A DNA stretch of 64,000 bases from positions 1,756,501 through 1,820,500 of the forward strand of contig NZ_OY762015.1 of the NCBI RefSeq assembly GCF_963665055.1, written 5' to 3'. The notes beneath the pieces were generated by a model that was given only the letters and a program-made list of their open reading frames with translations, had not been told where the DNA came from and ran no database searches. This stretch comes from an uncultured Methanobacterium sp. (lineage in GTDB: Archaea > Methanobacteriota > Methanobacteria > Methanobacteriales > Methanobacteriaceae). Below are positions 51,517 through 60,526 of the stretch, piece by piece; within the stretch, counting starts at the first letter, position 1; each line of letters opens with the position of its first letter. A program made the position numbers and the translations under genes.

Positions 51517-51719
51517 ATGAAACTTAATATAAGACCTGAAAACTATTAACAACCCAACTTCAGTAACAAGCATTACAACCCAGTATCAAACTTTACCCAG
51601 TAACAAACCGAAAAGCCAGTTAAGTCCTTAAAAGTCAACTAAAAACCTTATAACTCAACACTAAATCTAATAACTCAAATCAAGTCATCATTACATTCCT
51701 GATTTACCCTAAAGCAGAA
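51517..51719. other. Convergent gap with degenerate AACCCAGTAACAA repeats
   Basis: About 200 bp between a small gene and queC, with loose repeats CAACCCA, ACCCAGTAACAA, AGTCAACTAA and ATAACTCAA. No gene or hairpin is supported. Confidence 0.35.
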
Positions 51720-52409
51720 CTACTCTTTATATTCTGTTTTATCTTCAACACCAGTCAATTCAAAAGCCCTTTTACGTCGCATGCAAGATTCACAGACACC
51801 ACAATGATATTCATCACCCATGTAACAGGAATAACTAATATCTAGTGGTGCACGGATATCATCACCCACTTTTACAATTTCTTTTTTATCCATCTGGATC
51901 AAGGGTGCTTCTATCTGAATATCATCCAGAGAACCAATTTTCAGGAGGTTGTTGAAAGCATCCAGGAATTCCCGGGAATTATCAGGGAATGTGGCGGCTT
52001 CTTCAAAATCCCAGCCAACAATTATCTTCTCTGCACCTTCTGCCTCGGCAAATGATAATGCAATGGATGAAAAAACAACGTTCCTACCAGGGACCCACAC
52101 CTTCCGGGCAGTTTCATCACAAATTTCTTTATCATCCAGTTCATCCATTCCAAGCTGTGGAACCTCCTCTTCTGAACTGGTCAATGCTGATCCCCCGAGT
52201 TGTGCCAGCCAGGGCAGTTCAATAACAGTGTGCTCCATACCTAATTTTTCACATATTGCCTTTGAAGCTTTAATTTCCATATTTGCACTTCTTTGACCGT
52301 AATCAAAGGTTATCGCATGCACATTGTAATCTTTAGCAAACAGTGCCGTGGCAACTGTTGAGTCCAAGCCTCCGGAGAGGACAGATACTGCTTTCTTTGA
52401 CTTTTCCAT
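51720..52409 (-). CDS. queC: 7-cyano-7-deazaguanine (preQ0) synthase
   Basis: 229 residues. The PP-loop ATP site is L-S-G-G-L-D-S (11-17), and the zinc site is C195, C203, C206 and C209 (C-x7-C-x2-C-x2-C, in Y-H-C-G-V-C-E-S-C-M). W-V-P-G-R-N (105-110) is conserved in the family. QueC makes preQ0 from 7-carboxy-7-deazaguanine, ATP and ammonia; in archaea preQ0 becomes archaeosine in the tRNA D-loop. A GGGAGA precedes the ATG. Other deazaguanine genes are not in view. Confidence 0.95.
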   Translation of the reverse strand: MEKSKKAVSVLSGGLDSTVATALFAKDYNVHAITFDYGQRSANMEIKASKAICEKLGMEHTVIELPWLAQLGGSALTSSEEEVPQLGMDELDDKEICDETARKVWVPGRNVVFSSIALSFAEAEGAEKIIVGWDFEEAATFPDNSREFLDAFNNLLKIGSLDDIQIEAPLIQMDKKEIVKVGDDIRAPLDISYSCYMGDEYHCGVCESCMRRKRAFELTGVEDKTEYKE

Positions 52410-52766
52410 GAAAATTGTTCTCCCTAATCTAATATTGTTTTTTCCTTGAATTGATATTTTATAAATAACTTATTTTTCTAAATTAAAGTTATGTACATGA
52501 ATGTAATTAATTAAGTTAAATTTCCTCGTATTTAATTCAAATTATTCAATTGTTTAAGGGACTCATCAAAACGCTAGTAAGGAAAAGATAGTGTAAATTC
52601 TCTGATTCTTTTATTTTTCATTTTTATCTTTCATATTAAAATATTTTGTAATATGAGATCTACAAATTAGTTTAATCTTCCCACATACTTGATAAAGAGA
52701 TTAATGGAGAAATAAGGTGAAAAAATAAAAATAAAAAGAATACTCAACGTGAAAAATATTTAGAAT
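52410..52766. other. AT-rich intergenic region
   Basis: 357 bp between larC and queC, which run in the same direction. Minus-strand TATA-like sequence about 30 bp before the queC ribosome binding site (near 52455-52475) is plausible. No gene seen. Confidence 0.3.
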
Positions 52767-53957
52767 TTAAAAATTAATTTTTTGATTTATAAATCTTATA
52801 ACATCTTTTATAGGCATTTGAATTTCTTCTGAAACCTTTCGGGCATCTTCGTATTCAACCGTGACGTTTACTATTTCCTCACCGATCTTAGCAACTTTAA
52901 TCCGCACTGTCTTTGGCTGGCCATTAAAGTCAACCTCAACTGGAATTATCTCACGGCTTACAATGTTCCGGTGTACATAGGGAATTGTTCTAACACCAAG
53001 AGTACCTGTTTCCCTGATTATAGTCTCTGCAATAACAGAATTCATACTGGATTTACTTATCACTCTTAAAAGATGAGCTGGCCTGTTTTTCTTGGCAATA
53101 GTGGGGATTATGGTCACATCAAGTGCACCTTCCTCCATAAGCCTGTCCACAGTATGGCCTAACACTTCCCCAGTAACATCATCCAGATTTGTCTCTAAAA
53201 TCGATATTTTATCTGTAGGTATGGGAGATGTACCAACAATTAGCCTTAAAACATTAGGATAGTCCAAATTATGGCTTCCAGCCCCATATGCAATCTTCTT
53301 GTTGGTTATTAAGGGATAAAACTCTGAAAATTCATCCACCATGTTCACCAGTAACGCTGCTCCAGTTGGTGTGGTGAGTTCATGATTTACAGGTCCACCC
53401 ATAGCAGGAATATTTTTAAGAATTTCAAGGGTTGCTGGGGCAGGAACAGTTAGATTTCCGTGATCACTCTTTATCCTACCACCTCCCAGGGCGGGTGGAA
53501 GTCCATAAACCTTTTGATGAGATAATCCTAACTCATGGAAGGCATAAGAGGCACCGATTACATCTGCCACAGCATCAGCCGCTCCTACTTCATGGAAATG
53601 TATCTTATCCATATCCACCCCATGAACATGGGATTCAGCTATTGCCAGTGTTTGGAAAACTTTTTTGGCAAAGTTTAGTATAGGGGGAGTGATTTTTTCA
53701 TGTTCAATTTTATCTAAAGTTACCAGTAAACTGTAGTAAGCTATGGACTTATGATCAGAACATTTAACATTGACAAAAGTTGCAGAAATACCGGATTTAT
53801 TAACTTCTTCAATGTTAACACTTATTTCTCCAAAATAGGAACCATAATACTCCATGATTTCTTTAACTGTTTTTATATTTGCCCCTAAATTTATCAGGGC
53901 CCCTATTACCATGTTTCCAGATATCCCTGCCTGTTGTGGATCAATAATTAATGCCAT
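52767..53957 (-). CDS. larC: LarC-type nickel insertion protein (nickel-pincer cofactor)
   Basis: 396 residues. The start I-I-D-P-Q-Q-A-G-I-S-G-N-M-V-I-G-A-L is the LarC/DUF111 signature, and V-H-F/I-H-F-H-E-V-G-A-A-D-A, G-G-G-R-I-K-S-D-H-G, L-T-T-P-T-G-A-A-L-L and N-L-D-D-V-T-G-E follow in order. LarC is a CTP-dependent cyclometallase that puts nickel into the pincer cofactor of lactate racemase-like enzymes. Full-length and encoded in one frame, unlike some frameshifted bacterial larC genes. GGAGG precedes the ATG. Neither larB, larE nor larA is nearby, so the partner enzyme is unknown. Confidence 0.9.
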   Translation of the reverse strand: MALIIDPQQAGISGNMVIGALINLGANIKTVKEIMEYYGSYFGEISVNIEEVNKSGISATFVNVKCSDHKSIAYYSLLVTLDKIEHEKITPPILNFAKKVFQTLAIAESHVHGVDMDKIHFHEVGAADAVADVIGASYAFHELGLSHQKVYGLPPALGGGRIKSDHGNLTVPAPATLEILKNIPAMGGPVNHELTTPTGAALLVNMVDEFSEFYPLITNKKIAYGAGSHNLDYPNVLRLIVGTSPIPTDKISILETNLDDVTGEVLGHTVDRLMEEGALDVTIIPTIAKKNRPAHLLRVISKSSMNSVIAETIIRETGTLGVRTIPYVHRNIVSREIIPVEVDFNGQPKTVRIKVAKIGEEIVNVTVEYEDARKVSEEIQMPIKDVIRFINQKINF

Positions 53958-54216
53958 GACTTTGAATCCTCCTTATATAAATCCTTAAATAAGAATAATC
54001 AACCAATGATGTTAAACATATCATTCCTTCTTAATCAGGGTTATTTCTACCTTGCTTCTTAACCTGACTGCTTCTTAACTTAATCAAATTGATTAATATT
54101 ATTTATCTTTCCTCATCATTATTTTTTTTGTTTTCTGGGAAATTTTATATGATTGATTGAGAATTATAATAATTTGACTCAAAACGAGTTTGACTCATAA
54201 CTATGAGGTGAAATAA

Positions 54217-54660
<444 letters not shown>

Positions 54661-54725
54661 ATAGTGTGTTAAACACTCCTATTTTCTTTTTTTAAATCAT
54701 TACAAATTTTTAAATCTACACTATG

Positions 54726-54893
54726 TCATTTACGGGGCAGATCCACCATATGGAAGGTGTAATACCTGCTGAATCCACATTCACGGCAGCGTATTTTAAT
54801 GTTGAACTCATCAACCTCTATATCATGAATGGTGGCATCTCCACAGTTATAGCAGTTGGCTCCCTTTTCAAGTTTCCATTTTTTAACTGCCAT
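54726..54893 (-). CDS. Small zinc-ribbon protein, partner of the upstream gene
   Basis: 55 residues from ATG 54893 (GGAGGG eight bases before). It is little more than one zinc ribbon: C-Y-N-C-G-D and, 18 residues on, C-R-E-C-G-F-S-R-Y-Y. The ATG overlaps the TGA of the upstream gene by one base. The ribbon closely resembles the C-terminal ribbon of that upstream protein (C-F-Y-C-G and C-T-N-C-G-A-A-R-Y-Y). A longer frame to 54959 lies in the other gene and is rejected. Function unknown; partner or regulator of the PII-like protein is the natural guess. Confidence 0.75.
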   Translation of the reverse strand: MAVKKWKLEKGANCYNCGDATIHDIEVDEFNIKIRCRECGFSRYYTFHMVDLPRK

Positions 54894-55399
54894 CAGCTTC
54901 CCTCCTTTTCCACGCCTTTTATAAGATAGTAACGGGCTGCACCACAATTGGTACACCATATTTTAGCCTTGTTCATGTCAATTCTTATCCTTTGAACTGA
55001 ATTTTCACCACAATAAAAACAGGGTACTTCTTTCTCCAGTAACCATGTCTCAGCCCTTTCTTTTTCAGGGCCCTGGCTGCTGACAATAATCCTACGGATA
55101 GGAACTTCCAGAATAGTGAATTTTTCACCCTCCAGTGCCTGCATTACAGATTCTACTATTTTATCTGTTTTTTCTTCGTCCACTACGCTGCAGACCAACA
55201 CTGCATCAGTGGCGTAGTCCTTGATAAGCCCAATAGCCGATTTTGGGTCTTCTTTAATTGAGAACCCTTTCCAGTCCTGAGGAGACATACCTTTGTACTC
55301 CAAGATATAGAATCCAGTGATTCCAGCATCAGCAAGGGCATTCATAGCTTTTCCAAGGTTTTCTACCTCTACAAAGACTCTAAGATGAACTTTCAACAT
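54893..55399 (-). CDS. MJ1244-family protein: PII-like domain plus zinc ribbon
   Basis: 168 residues from ATG 55399, preceded by GGGGGTG; an in-frame ATG at 55423 lacks such a site. Residues 1 to about 110 (V-H-L-R-V-F-V-E-V-E-N-L-G-K-A-M-N-A-L, then I-L-E-Y-K-G-M-S-P and V-L-V-C-S-V-V-D) have the alternating pattern of small PII/ACT-like ferredoxin folds. Residues about 125-160 form a zinc ribbon (C-F-Y-C-G, C-T-N-C-G). NCBI-style naming would be MJ1244 family, from memory. It overlaps by one base with the small zinc-ribbon gene. It could sense a metabolite or bind RNA; not established. Confidence 0.75.
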   Translation of the reverse strand: MLKVHLRVFVEVENLGKAMNALADAGITGFYILEYKGMSPQDWKGFSIKEDPKSAIGLIKDYATDAVLVCSVVDEEKTDKIVESVMQALEGEKFTILEVPIRRIIVSSQGPEKERAETWLLEKEVPCFYCGENSVQRIRIDMNKAKIWCTNCGAARYYLIKGVEKEGS

Positions 55400-55714
55400 A
55401 ACACCCCCATATATTGACAACATCCATTTTTAAAGACCTTTAAGAATATTAAATCCATTTTAGTACTTAATATTCCCATATTTTCCACCAGGTTAGATAA
55501 TTTCAGTGTTTATTTATGTGGTCAATTATCTAAATAATATTCGTTTTGAATAATTTTCTGGGATGAAATTAAATTTACATAACAGATTACATTACAAAGA
55601 CTACAACAATAAGACTACAAAAAGAAAAGTTACACTTAATGGGTTCTTTATTATTTAGAATAAACTATTTTAAATAGTGCATACCTCTTAATATTATAGA
55701 TTATGGGTGTTTTA
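55400..55714. other. AT-rich divergent intergenic region
   Basis: 315 bp between the zinc-ribbon pair and cobZ. Repeated ACATTACA/AGACTACAA words lie at 55577-55640. No gene is supported. Confidence 0.3.
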
Positions 55715-56161
55715 ATGAAAGATAATTACGTATCCGGCTCAATTTATGACTACATGAGCGAAGCAGGAGTTGAAGTACCACAACTGGTGGAAGCAGGTTT
55801 GGAGCTTCTGGCAGGTGTGGAAAAAACTGAAGAATTGGAAATAAGACTGGAAGAACAGATCAAAAAGTCATTGACCGATATTAATGTCATAGTGTTGATT
55901 ATAGCAGGTATTCGCGTTGAAGAGGACCTCTTAAATCACCGGATTAAAGGTGTAGATGTGGATGATGATCCCGCCTACCTCTACTCAGACGAAGTTTTGG
56001 GCATGGCCATTGCCAATCAGATCGCTGGAACCAAGGCAATTTTCAACTTTAAACGGTACGATGAAGCCAAACCAGGGATCATCGGGACACTGGGGCCCAT
56101 GCTGGACGATGTTTTCGCGGGCCTAATTGCTGGTTGCATGTCCAAATTATTTGAGGAATGA
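55715..56161 (+). CDS. cobZ: Alpha-ribazole phosphatase, CobZ (PgpA-like)
   Basis: 148 residues from ATG 55715 with GGGTG five bases upstream; ATG 55703 lacks a site. The segment D-V-D-D-D-P-A-Y-L-Y-S-D-E-V-L-G-M-A-I-A-N-Q and G-T-L-G-P-M-L-D-D-V-F-A-G matches the PgpA-type domain of archaeal CobZ, which dephosphorylates alpha-ribazole phosphate in corrinoid nucleotide-loop assembly. cobS lies downstream on the same strand, which supports the name over phosphatidylglycerophosphatase. A 20-bp repeat array separates the two genes. Confidence 0.87.
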   Translation: MKDNYVSGSIYDYMSEAGVEVPQLVEAGLELLAGVEKTEELEIRLEEQIKKSLTDINVIVLIIAGIRVEEDLLNHRIKGVDVDDDPAYLYSDEVLGMAIANQIAGTKAIFNFKRYDEAKPGIIGTLGPMLDDVFAGLIAGCMSKLFEE

Positions 56162-56360
56162 AAAATTCCAATAAAGAGTTAAAGTGTCTTAAAAGGAATG
56201 AAAAGGCCCAAAAAAGAATAAAAAGTACCCTAAAGGAAATAAAAAAACATCCAAAAGGAATTAAAAGTACCTAAAGGGAATAAATAATATCTTAAATGAA
56301 TAAAAAAGTTCAAAAATGAATAAAATTGACTAAGAAGGAATTAAAAGTGTCCAATAAAGA
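56161..56360. repeat. 20-bp degenerate tandem array between cobZ and cobS
   Basis: About eight units of 19-22 bp beginning G(G)AAT(N)AAAA run from near 56195 to 56360, e.g. GGAATTAAAAGTACCTAAAG (56258-56277) and GGAATTAAAAGTGTCC (56338-56353). The last unit contains the proposed cobS GTG start. Confidence 0.65.
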
Positions 56361-57186
56361 TCTTCAGGGAAAAGTTTCCTCACCTAAAATAACCCACAAA
56401 GATGATGAATCCCAATTCAGCATACATGGTTTCTTAGGTCTGGTATCATTCTCTACAATACTACCCCTAAATATTCACAGCACCATCCCTGAGATGGCAA
56501 AGTTTACATTTATCTGGCCAATAATTGGAGCTTTCATTGGAATTATTGCAGGTGTCTTTGGATGGTTACTTGTGTATCCACTACATCTATCTCAACTCTT
56601 ATCAGCAGCACTGATTTACAGTTTAGCAATTAGTTTCACTGGGTTCCATCACCTGGATGGTCTGGTTGACTTTGGTGATGGTCTCATGGCCCATGGAGAC
56701 CCCAAACGTAAGATAGAAATAATGCGGGATAAAAGGATAGGCACTGGTGGCCTGGCCTTGCTTTTAATTGTTTCTCTGGTGACCGTCACATCCATTACAT
56801 CATTATCTGCAGTTTACATTTTACCGGCCATTTTTGTGTCGGAAGTAGCTGCCAAACTCAGCCTGGTGACCTGTGCAACCTTTTCCCAACCATTAAAAGA
56901 TGGTACTGGCCAGTACTTCATTAATAACATGGACTGGAAGCTTCTCACTGGATCAGTTACCCTCTGCATCATTCTAGGATTATTAGGTTTCAACTACATG
57001 GGAGTAACTGGTAGTTACACTGGAGTCATCGGCATACTGGGTGGTCTTGTTTCCGGATTGTTAATGGTACTCATCACCCGAAGAAATTTCAAATGGACCA
57101 ATGGAGATATCCTGGGCGCATCCAATGAGATGGGAAGGATGTTATCCATTTTATTCATAGTTATATTCATTTCATGGAGTGTTTAA
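56347..57186 (+). CDS. cobS: Adenosylcobinamide-GDP ribazoletransferase, CobS
   Basis: 279 residues from GTG 56347; the frame is open back to TTG 56326, and the start is uncertain because it lies within a repeat array. AAGGAA precedes the GTG. Several membrane helices are present. The catalytic motif is H-H-L-D-G-L-V-D-F-G-D-G-L followed by M-R-D-K-R-I-G-T-G-G, and F-S-Q-P-L-K-D-G-T-G and N-E-M-G-R come later. It joins alpha-ribazole (or its phosphate) to adenosylcobinamide-GDP, the last steps of cobamide synthesis. Methanogens need cobamides for methyltransferases such as Mtr. trm56 follows directly. Confidence 0.92.
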   Translation: MSNKDLQGKVSSPKITHKDDESQFSIHGFLGLVSFSTILPLNIHSTIPEMAKFTFIWPIIGAFIGIIAGVFGWLLVYPLHLSQLLSAALIYSLAISFTGFHHLDGLVDFGDGLMAHGDPKRKIEIMRDKRIGTGGLALLLIVSLVTVTSITSLSAVYILPAIFVSEVAAKLSLVTCATFSQPLKDGTGQYFINNMDWKLLTGSVTLCIILGLLGFNYMGVTGSYTGVIGILGGLVSGLLMVLITRRNFKWTNGDILGASNEMGRMLSILFIVIFISWSV

Positions 57187-57744
57187 ATGGAAGTTAAAGT
57201 TTTACGATTGGATCATCGCCGGGTTCGTGATGCACGGATCACCACTCATGTCTGTCTCACTGCCCGGGCACTGGGAGCATCCGGTGTTTATTTAAGTGGA
57301 GATCATGATAAAAAGCTCATGGAGAATGTTCAGGATGTGGTGAAGCGTTGGGGAGGTGATTTCCAGGTGGAATACCGTAAAGGTTGGCAGAATCTTCTGG
57401 ATGAATGGAAAAATAATGGTGGAGAAATAGTTCACCTCACCATGTATGGAGAACCAGTGCAGGATATCACTCCCAAAATCCGGAACTCAAGCAGGGATAA
57501 ACTGGTGGTGGTTGGTGGTTCACGCGTTCCCAGTATAGTGTATCAAGAGGCAGAATGGAATGTTTCCGTGACCACCCAACCCCACTCTGAGGTCTCATCA
57601 TTGGCCATATTCCTTCACATGTTACAGGAGGGGAAAGAACTGGATCTGGAGTTTGCAGAGGGGGATATGAAGGTAATACCCTCAGCACATGGTAAAAATG
57701 TGGTAATGAAAAACAAATTTGATGGTTCTGGAAGTGAAGAATAA
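57187..57744 (+). CDS. trm56: tRNA (cytidine(56)-2'-O)-methyltransferase, aTrm56
   Basis: 185 residues. L-R-L-D-H-R-R-V-R-D-A-R-I-T-T-H-V and A-R-A-L-G-A-S-G-V-Y begin the SPOUT fold. Further motifs are H-L-T-M-Y-G, V-V-V-G-G-S-R-V-P-S-I-V-Y and the knot segment N-V-S-V-T-T-Q-P-H-S-E-V-S-S-L-A-I. The enzyme methylates the ribose of C56 in the T-loop of archaeal tRNA using SAM. The ATG follows the cobS TAA without any spacer, so the two are cotranscribed, though functionally unrelated. Confidence 0.93.
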   Translation: MEVKVLRLDHRRVRDARITTHVCLTARALGASGVYLSGDHDKKLMENVQDVVKRWGGDFQVEYRKGWQNLLDEWKNNGGEIVHLTMYGEPVQDITPKIRNSSRDKLVVVGGSRVPSIVYQEAEWNVSVTTQPHSEVSSLAIFLHMLQEGKELDLEFAEGDMKVIPSAHGKNVVMKNKFDGSGSEE

Positions 57745-57771
57745 ACAAAAAACTAGCTAATAAACTTAAAA

Positions 57772-58827
57772 TTAACTGATTTTTATTTTTAATATTTTAT
57801 CATCACCGGTCTGGGGAATTCCCCGTCCATCCCTGTTGGATGTGCTGATGTAGAGGTATCCGTTATGTTCCACCACTTCACGAATCCTTCCCATCTGCCT
57901 GAAAAATGCCTTTTCCCCCATGACTGAATTACCATCCTCACTCAAAGTTACTTTCCTTAATTGAGAACCTCGTAACCCTGAGATCCAGACTGCACCCTGG
58001 TAAAAAGCTATCCCAGAAGGTGCCAGGGTGAACTCAGTGTATCCCCTGATGGGTTTGATGTATCCAGTAGCAGTATCATTTCCCTGATACAGTGGCCAAC
58101 CATAATTTCCACCTTTCATGATTATGTTAAGTTCGTCATTGGCACTGTCCCCGTGCTCTGATGAATACATGGTCCCTGTAGGGCCCCATGTGATTCCCTG
58201 TGGGTCACGGTGCCCATAACTGTACACATAGCTTCCAAAGGGATTATCCGAGGGCACAGAACCGTCAGGATTTAATCTGAGAATTTTACCCCCTGATGAG
58301 TTGAGGTCCTGGGCCAGGGATGAATTACCCGAATCTCCAGTGGTTGCGTAGAGTTTTCCATCTGGACCGAACTTCAACCGGCCCCCGTTGTGAATGGAAG
58401 CAGCTGGGATATTTCCAACCAGGATGGTTTCATTGCCTATTGTTTCGTTCAAAACAAACCGAGAGATACGGTTGTTATTTTCATTGGTGTAGTACAGGTA
58501 GATGTAGTGGTTCTGGTCGAAATTAGGGTCAACTGCTATTCCCATAAGTCCTGACTCACCATTAGCGGTAACATTGATTTTTCCCACATTTTTAACATTT
58601 CCCCCATCAATGATGTTTATATCTCCTCCCCTTTCAGTGAAGATAAGACGCCCATCGGGCAGGAAAGCTATGGCCCATGGTACTTCCAGGTTTTGGGCAA
58701 TTACTTCGGTACCAAAACCAGTTTCATTGGTAATTGTACTTTGTGGAGTTAAAAGGAAGAAAAAAGCTATGATTATTATTAAAAAGAGTGGTATTGCTGC
58801 AATAAAAAGTACACTTACTCTCTTCAT
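57772..58827 (-). CDS. PQQ-dependent sugar dehydrogenase-like beta-propeller, membrane-anchored
   Basis: 351 residues. An N-terminal hydrophobic anchor (about 5-29) places the propeller outside the cell. Landmarks are L-E-V-P-W-A-I-A-F-L-P-D-G-R, E-R-G-G, G-L-M-G-I-A-V-D-P-N-F, H-N-G-G-R-L-K-F-G-P-D-G-K-L-Y, and Y-G-H-R-D-P-Q-G-I-T-W with S-E-H-G. These match soluble aldose dehydrogenases (GSDH/YliI). Methanogens are not known to make PQQ, so the fold may serve another purpose, such as binding wall sugars. CAGGGTT lies before the ATG. Convergent with trm56. Confidence 0.85.
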   Translation of the reverse strand: MKRVSVLFIAAIPLFLIIIIAFFFLLTPQSTITNETGFGTEVIAQNLEVPWAIAFLPDGRLIFTERGGDINIIDGGNVKNVGKINVTANGESGLMGIAVDPNFDQNHYIYLYYTNENNNRISRFVLNETIGNETILVGNIPAASIHNGGRLKFGPDGKLYATTGDSGNSSLAQDLNSSGGKILRLNPDGSVPSDNPFGSYVYSYGHRDPQGITWGPTGTMYSSEHGDSANDELNIIMKGGNYGWPLYQGNDTATGYIKPIRGYTEFTLAPSGIAFYQGAVWISGLRGSQLRKVTLSEDGNSVMGEKAFFRQMGRIREVVEHNGYLYISTSNRDGRGIPQTGDDKILKIKIS

Positions 58828-59067
58828 TCTAAACCCTGATTAACATTATGAGTTTAATGTTAAATTAAATTTTTTAAAATTAACAATAATTGATGAATAA
58901 TAATAATTGATAAAATATTTTTATTCAGGAAATTAATATGATAACAGGTATTCCTAAAAGTGATGCTCAATTGATAAATAAACATGAATCAGATTTGTTA
59001 AATCACTTTTAACATTATTTTCAGATAATCATAAAGCATATCCATTACCCCCATTTCAGGAGATAAA

Positions 59068-59703
59068 ATGATAAAAATCATAGACCAATTACTGGTGCAG
59101 GAAAAACTCACCTTGATCAGAAGGGAAGGAATAGATGGCATCCACTTCAGGGGAGGGATAATCGAAATAGGGCGCTGGTTGGCCTACGAATTATCCAACA
59201 CCCTTGAAAGAGAAGAAGTGACTGTGCAAACTCCCCTTGGAATTGCAGAAGGGGTGAGGATAAAGGATAAAAATGATATTGTAGTGGTGAGTGTTTTAAG
59301 AGCAGCTATTCCCCTGGTTGAGGGGATTATGAGGGTTTTCAGGAATGCACAGTACGGGGTGGTAGGTGCCTCCCGGAGGGATGAACCACCATTTAAAGTG
59401 GATATTGGTTACTTTAAACTACCTCCACTGGCTGATAAAATAGTGGTAATCGCTGACCCCATGCTGGCCACTGGAAACACCATGAAAGCCATTTTGGACC
59501 GCATTAATGAGAAGGGAAAGCCACGTCGGTTGGTCTTACTCAATGTAATAGCATCCAAACAGGGCATAGAACAAGTGCAAAAAGAACACCCTGATGTGGA
59601 GATATATACCTGTGCAGTGGATGAAAAACTTAATTCGGATGGTTACATTGTTCCAGGACTGGGTGATGCCGGGGATAAGGCCTTTGGAAAACCAGTAATT
59701 TAA
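59068..59703 (+). CDS. upp: Uracil phosphoribosyltransferase
   Basis: 211 residues. The PRPP loop is V-V-I-A-D-P-M-L-A-T-G-N-T, and the N-terminal half has V-S-V-L-R-A-A-I-P-L-V-E-G. The C-terminal G-L-G-D-A-G-D-K-A-F-G closes the uracil site as in Upp proteins. It makes UMP from uracil and PRPP (pyrimidine salvage). GGAGAT precedes the ATG. Single gene, convergent with the fumarase subunit gene. Confidence 0.94.
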   Translation: MIKIIDQLLVQEKLTLIRREGIDGIHFRGGIIEIGRWLAYELSNTLEREEVTVQTPLGIAEGVRIKDKNDIVVVSVLRAAIPLVEGIMRVFRNAQYGVVGASRRDEPPFKVDIGYFKLPPLADKIVVIADPMLATGNTMKAILDRINEKGKPRRLVLLNVIASKQGIEQVQKEHPDVEIYTCAVDEKLNSDGYIVPGLGDAGDKAFGKPVI

Positions 59704-59759
59704 ACCAAAAATAAACCGTTATTTAATTTTGATAAGACTAATTCAAATAAAAACCTAAG

Positions 59760-60254
59760 TCAATAAATTGATTCCCCATGGGCTACCGCCACTATTCCTG
59801 GAAAATCCTTAACTTCAATCCTGTACAGGGCCTCCATACCCTCTTCAGGGAAGGCTAAAACTTCAGAAGATAGCATTTTACTGGTTAACAGGGCAGCAGC
59901 TGGTGGAGTTACCACAAACAGAGAGGTGTTTTCCTCCAATAATCCTATTGTTTTTCCAGAGAGTGCACCTTTACCAATGTGCATCTTCACCCCTGCCTGG
60001 GATAATGGACCAATACTAGATTCTATTTCCGTTTTATTACTGCTGGTGGGTGCAATTCCTGCTGGGCTGACTGCAGTGTGCATTATAGCTGCACCTTCCA
60101 GTGTAATTGGGCTTTTATTTTCCTGGGCCAGTTTCACCAAGCGGGGGAGCGCTGCATCCCGTCCAGTTAAGATAGTACCGGATAGCATTATTTGATGGCC
60201 TATTTTAAGCTTTTTAATGATTTTTGAAGTTAAGGGAGTTTGAATATGTTCCAT
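59760..60254 (-). CDS. fumB: Fumarate hydratase class I, beta subunit
   Basis: 164 residues, a little shorter than most members. M-L-S-G-T-I-L-T-G-R-D-A-A-L-P-R and I-M-H-T-A-V-S-P-A-G-I-A-P-T-S-S-N-K-T are the fumarase beta signature; I-G-K-G-A-L-S-G is typical of the swivelling domain. With a separate alpha subunit holding a [4Fe-4S] cluster it hydrates fumarate to malate in the reverse direction of the incomplete citric acid pathway. The alpha subunit is not in the window. Tartrate dehydratase beta is an alternative label. The ATG has a loose GGCGGG upstream. Confidence 0.9.
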   Translation of the reverse strand: MEHIQTPLTSKIIKKLKIGHQIMLSGTILTGRDAALPRLVKLAQENKSPITLEGAAIMHTAVSPAGIAPTSSNKTEIESSIGPLSQAGVKMHIGKGALSGKTIGLLEENTSLFVVTPPAAALLTSKMLSSEVLAFPEEGMEALYRIEVKDFPGIVAVAHGESIY

Positions 60255-60447
60255 ATTTTAAATACCCGCCATATGTTGAATACCCTCCATGTCAATATCT
60301 TCAATGTGTTGAATTGATTGGGGGTTTAATATTTCATTAGCCTGTTTTAATTAAGTTTATCCATATTACCCTATCCACAGTCTGTGGTTTTATAATTTTT
60401 TAATTTTCAAGCAAACTTACTCATGGGAACATTTATAAAGTTAAAAA

Positions 60448-60478
60448 GAGTATTATGAACGAGTATGACATAATACTC
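60448..60478. promoter_or_regulatory. Inverted repeat at the start of the pseudomurein-binding protein transcript
   Basis: GAGTATTATG (60448-60457) and CATAATACTC (60469-60478) pair perfectly across 11 bases that contain a third GAGTATG. A TATA-like TTTATAAAG lies at 60431-60439, so the dyad covers the expected transcription start. Confidence 0.5.
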
Positions 60479-60526
60479 ATAAGATATGCATAAGTTCTCT
60501 TTGAATAAATGGGGGAGGTAAATTTA

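Noticed and set aside
54894..54959. N-terminal extension of the small zinc-ribbon protein to 77 residues
   Set aside because: The extension lies in the upstream gene's zinc-ribbon coding sequence; GGAGGG before the internal ATG fixes the start.
60375..60387. CCACAG-T-CTGTGG palindrome followed by T-rich sequence, considered as a terminator
   Set aside because: Only five base pairs with a three-base loop would form; too weak to call.
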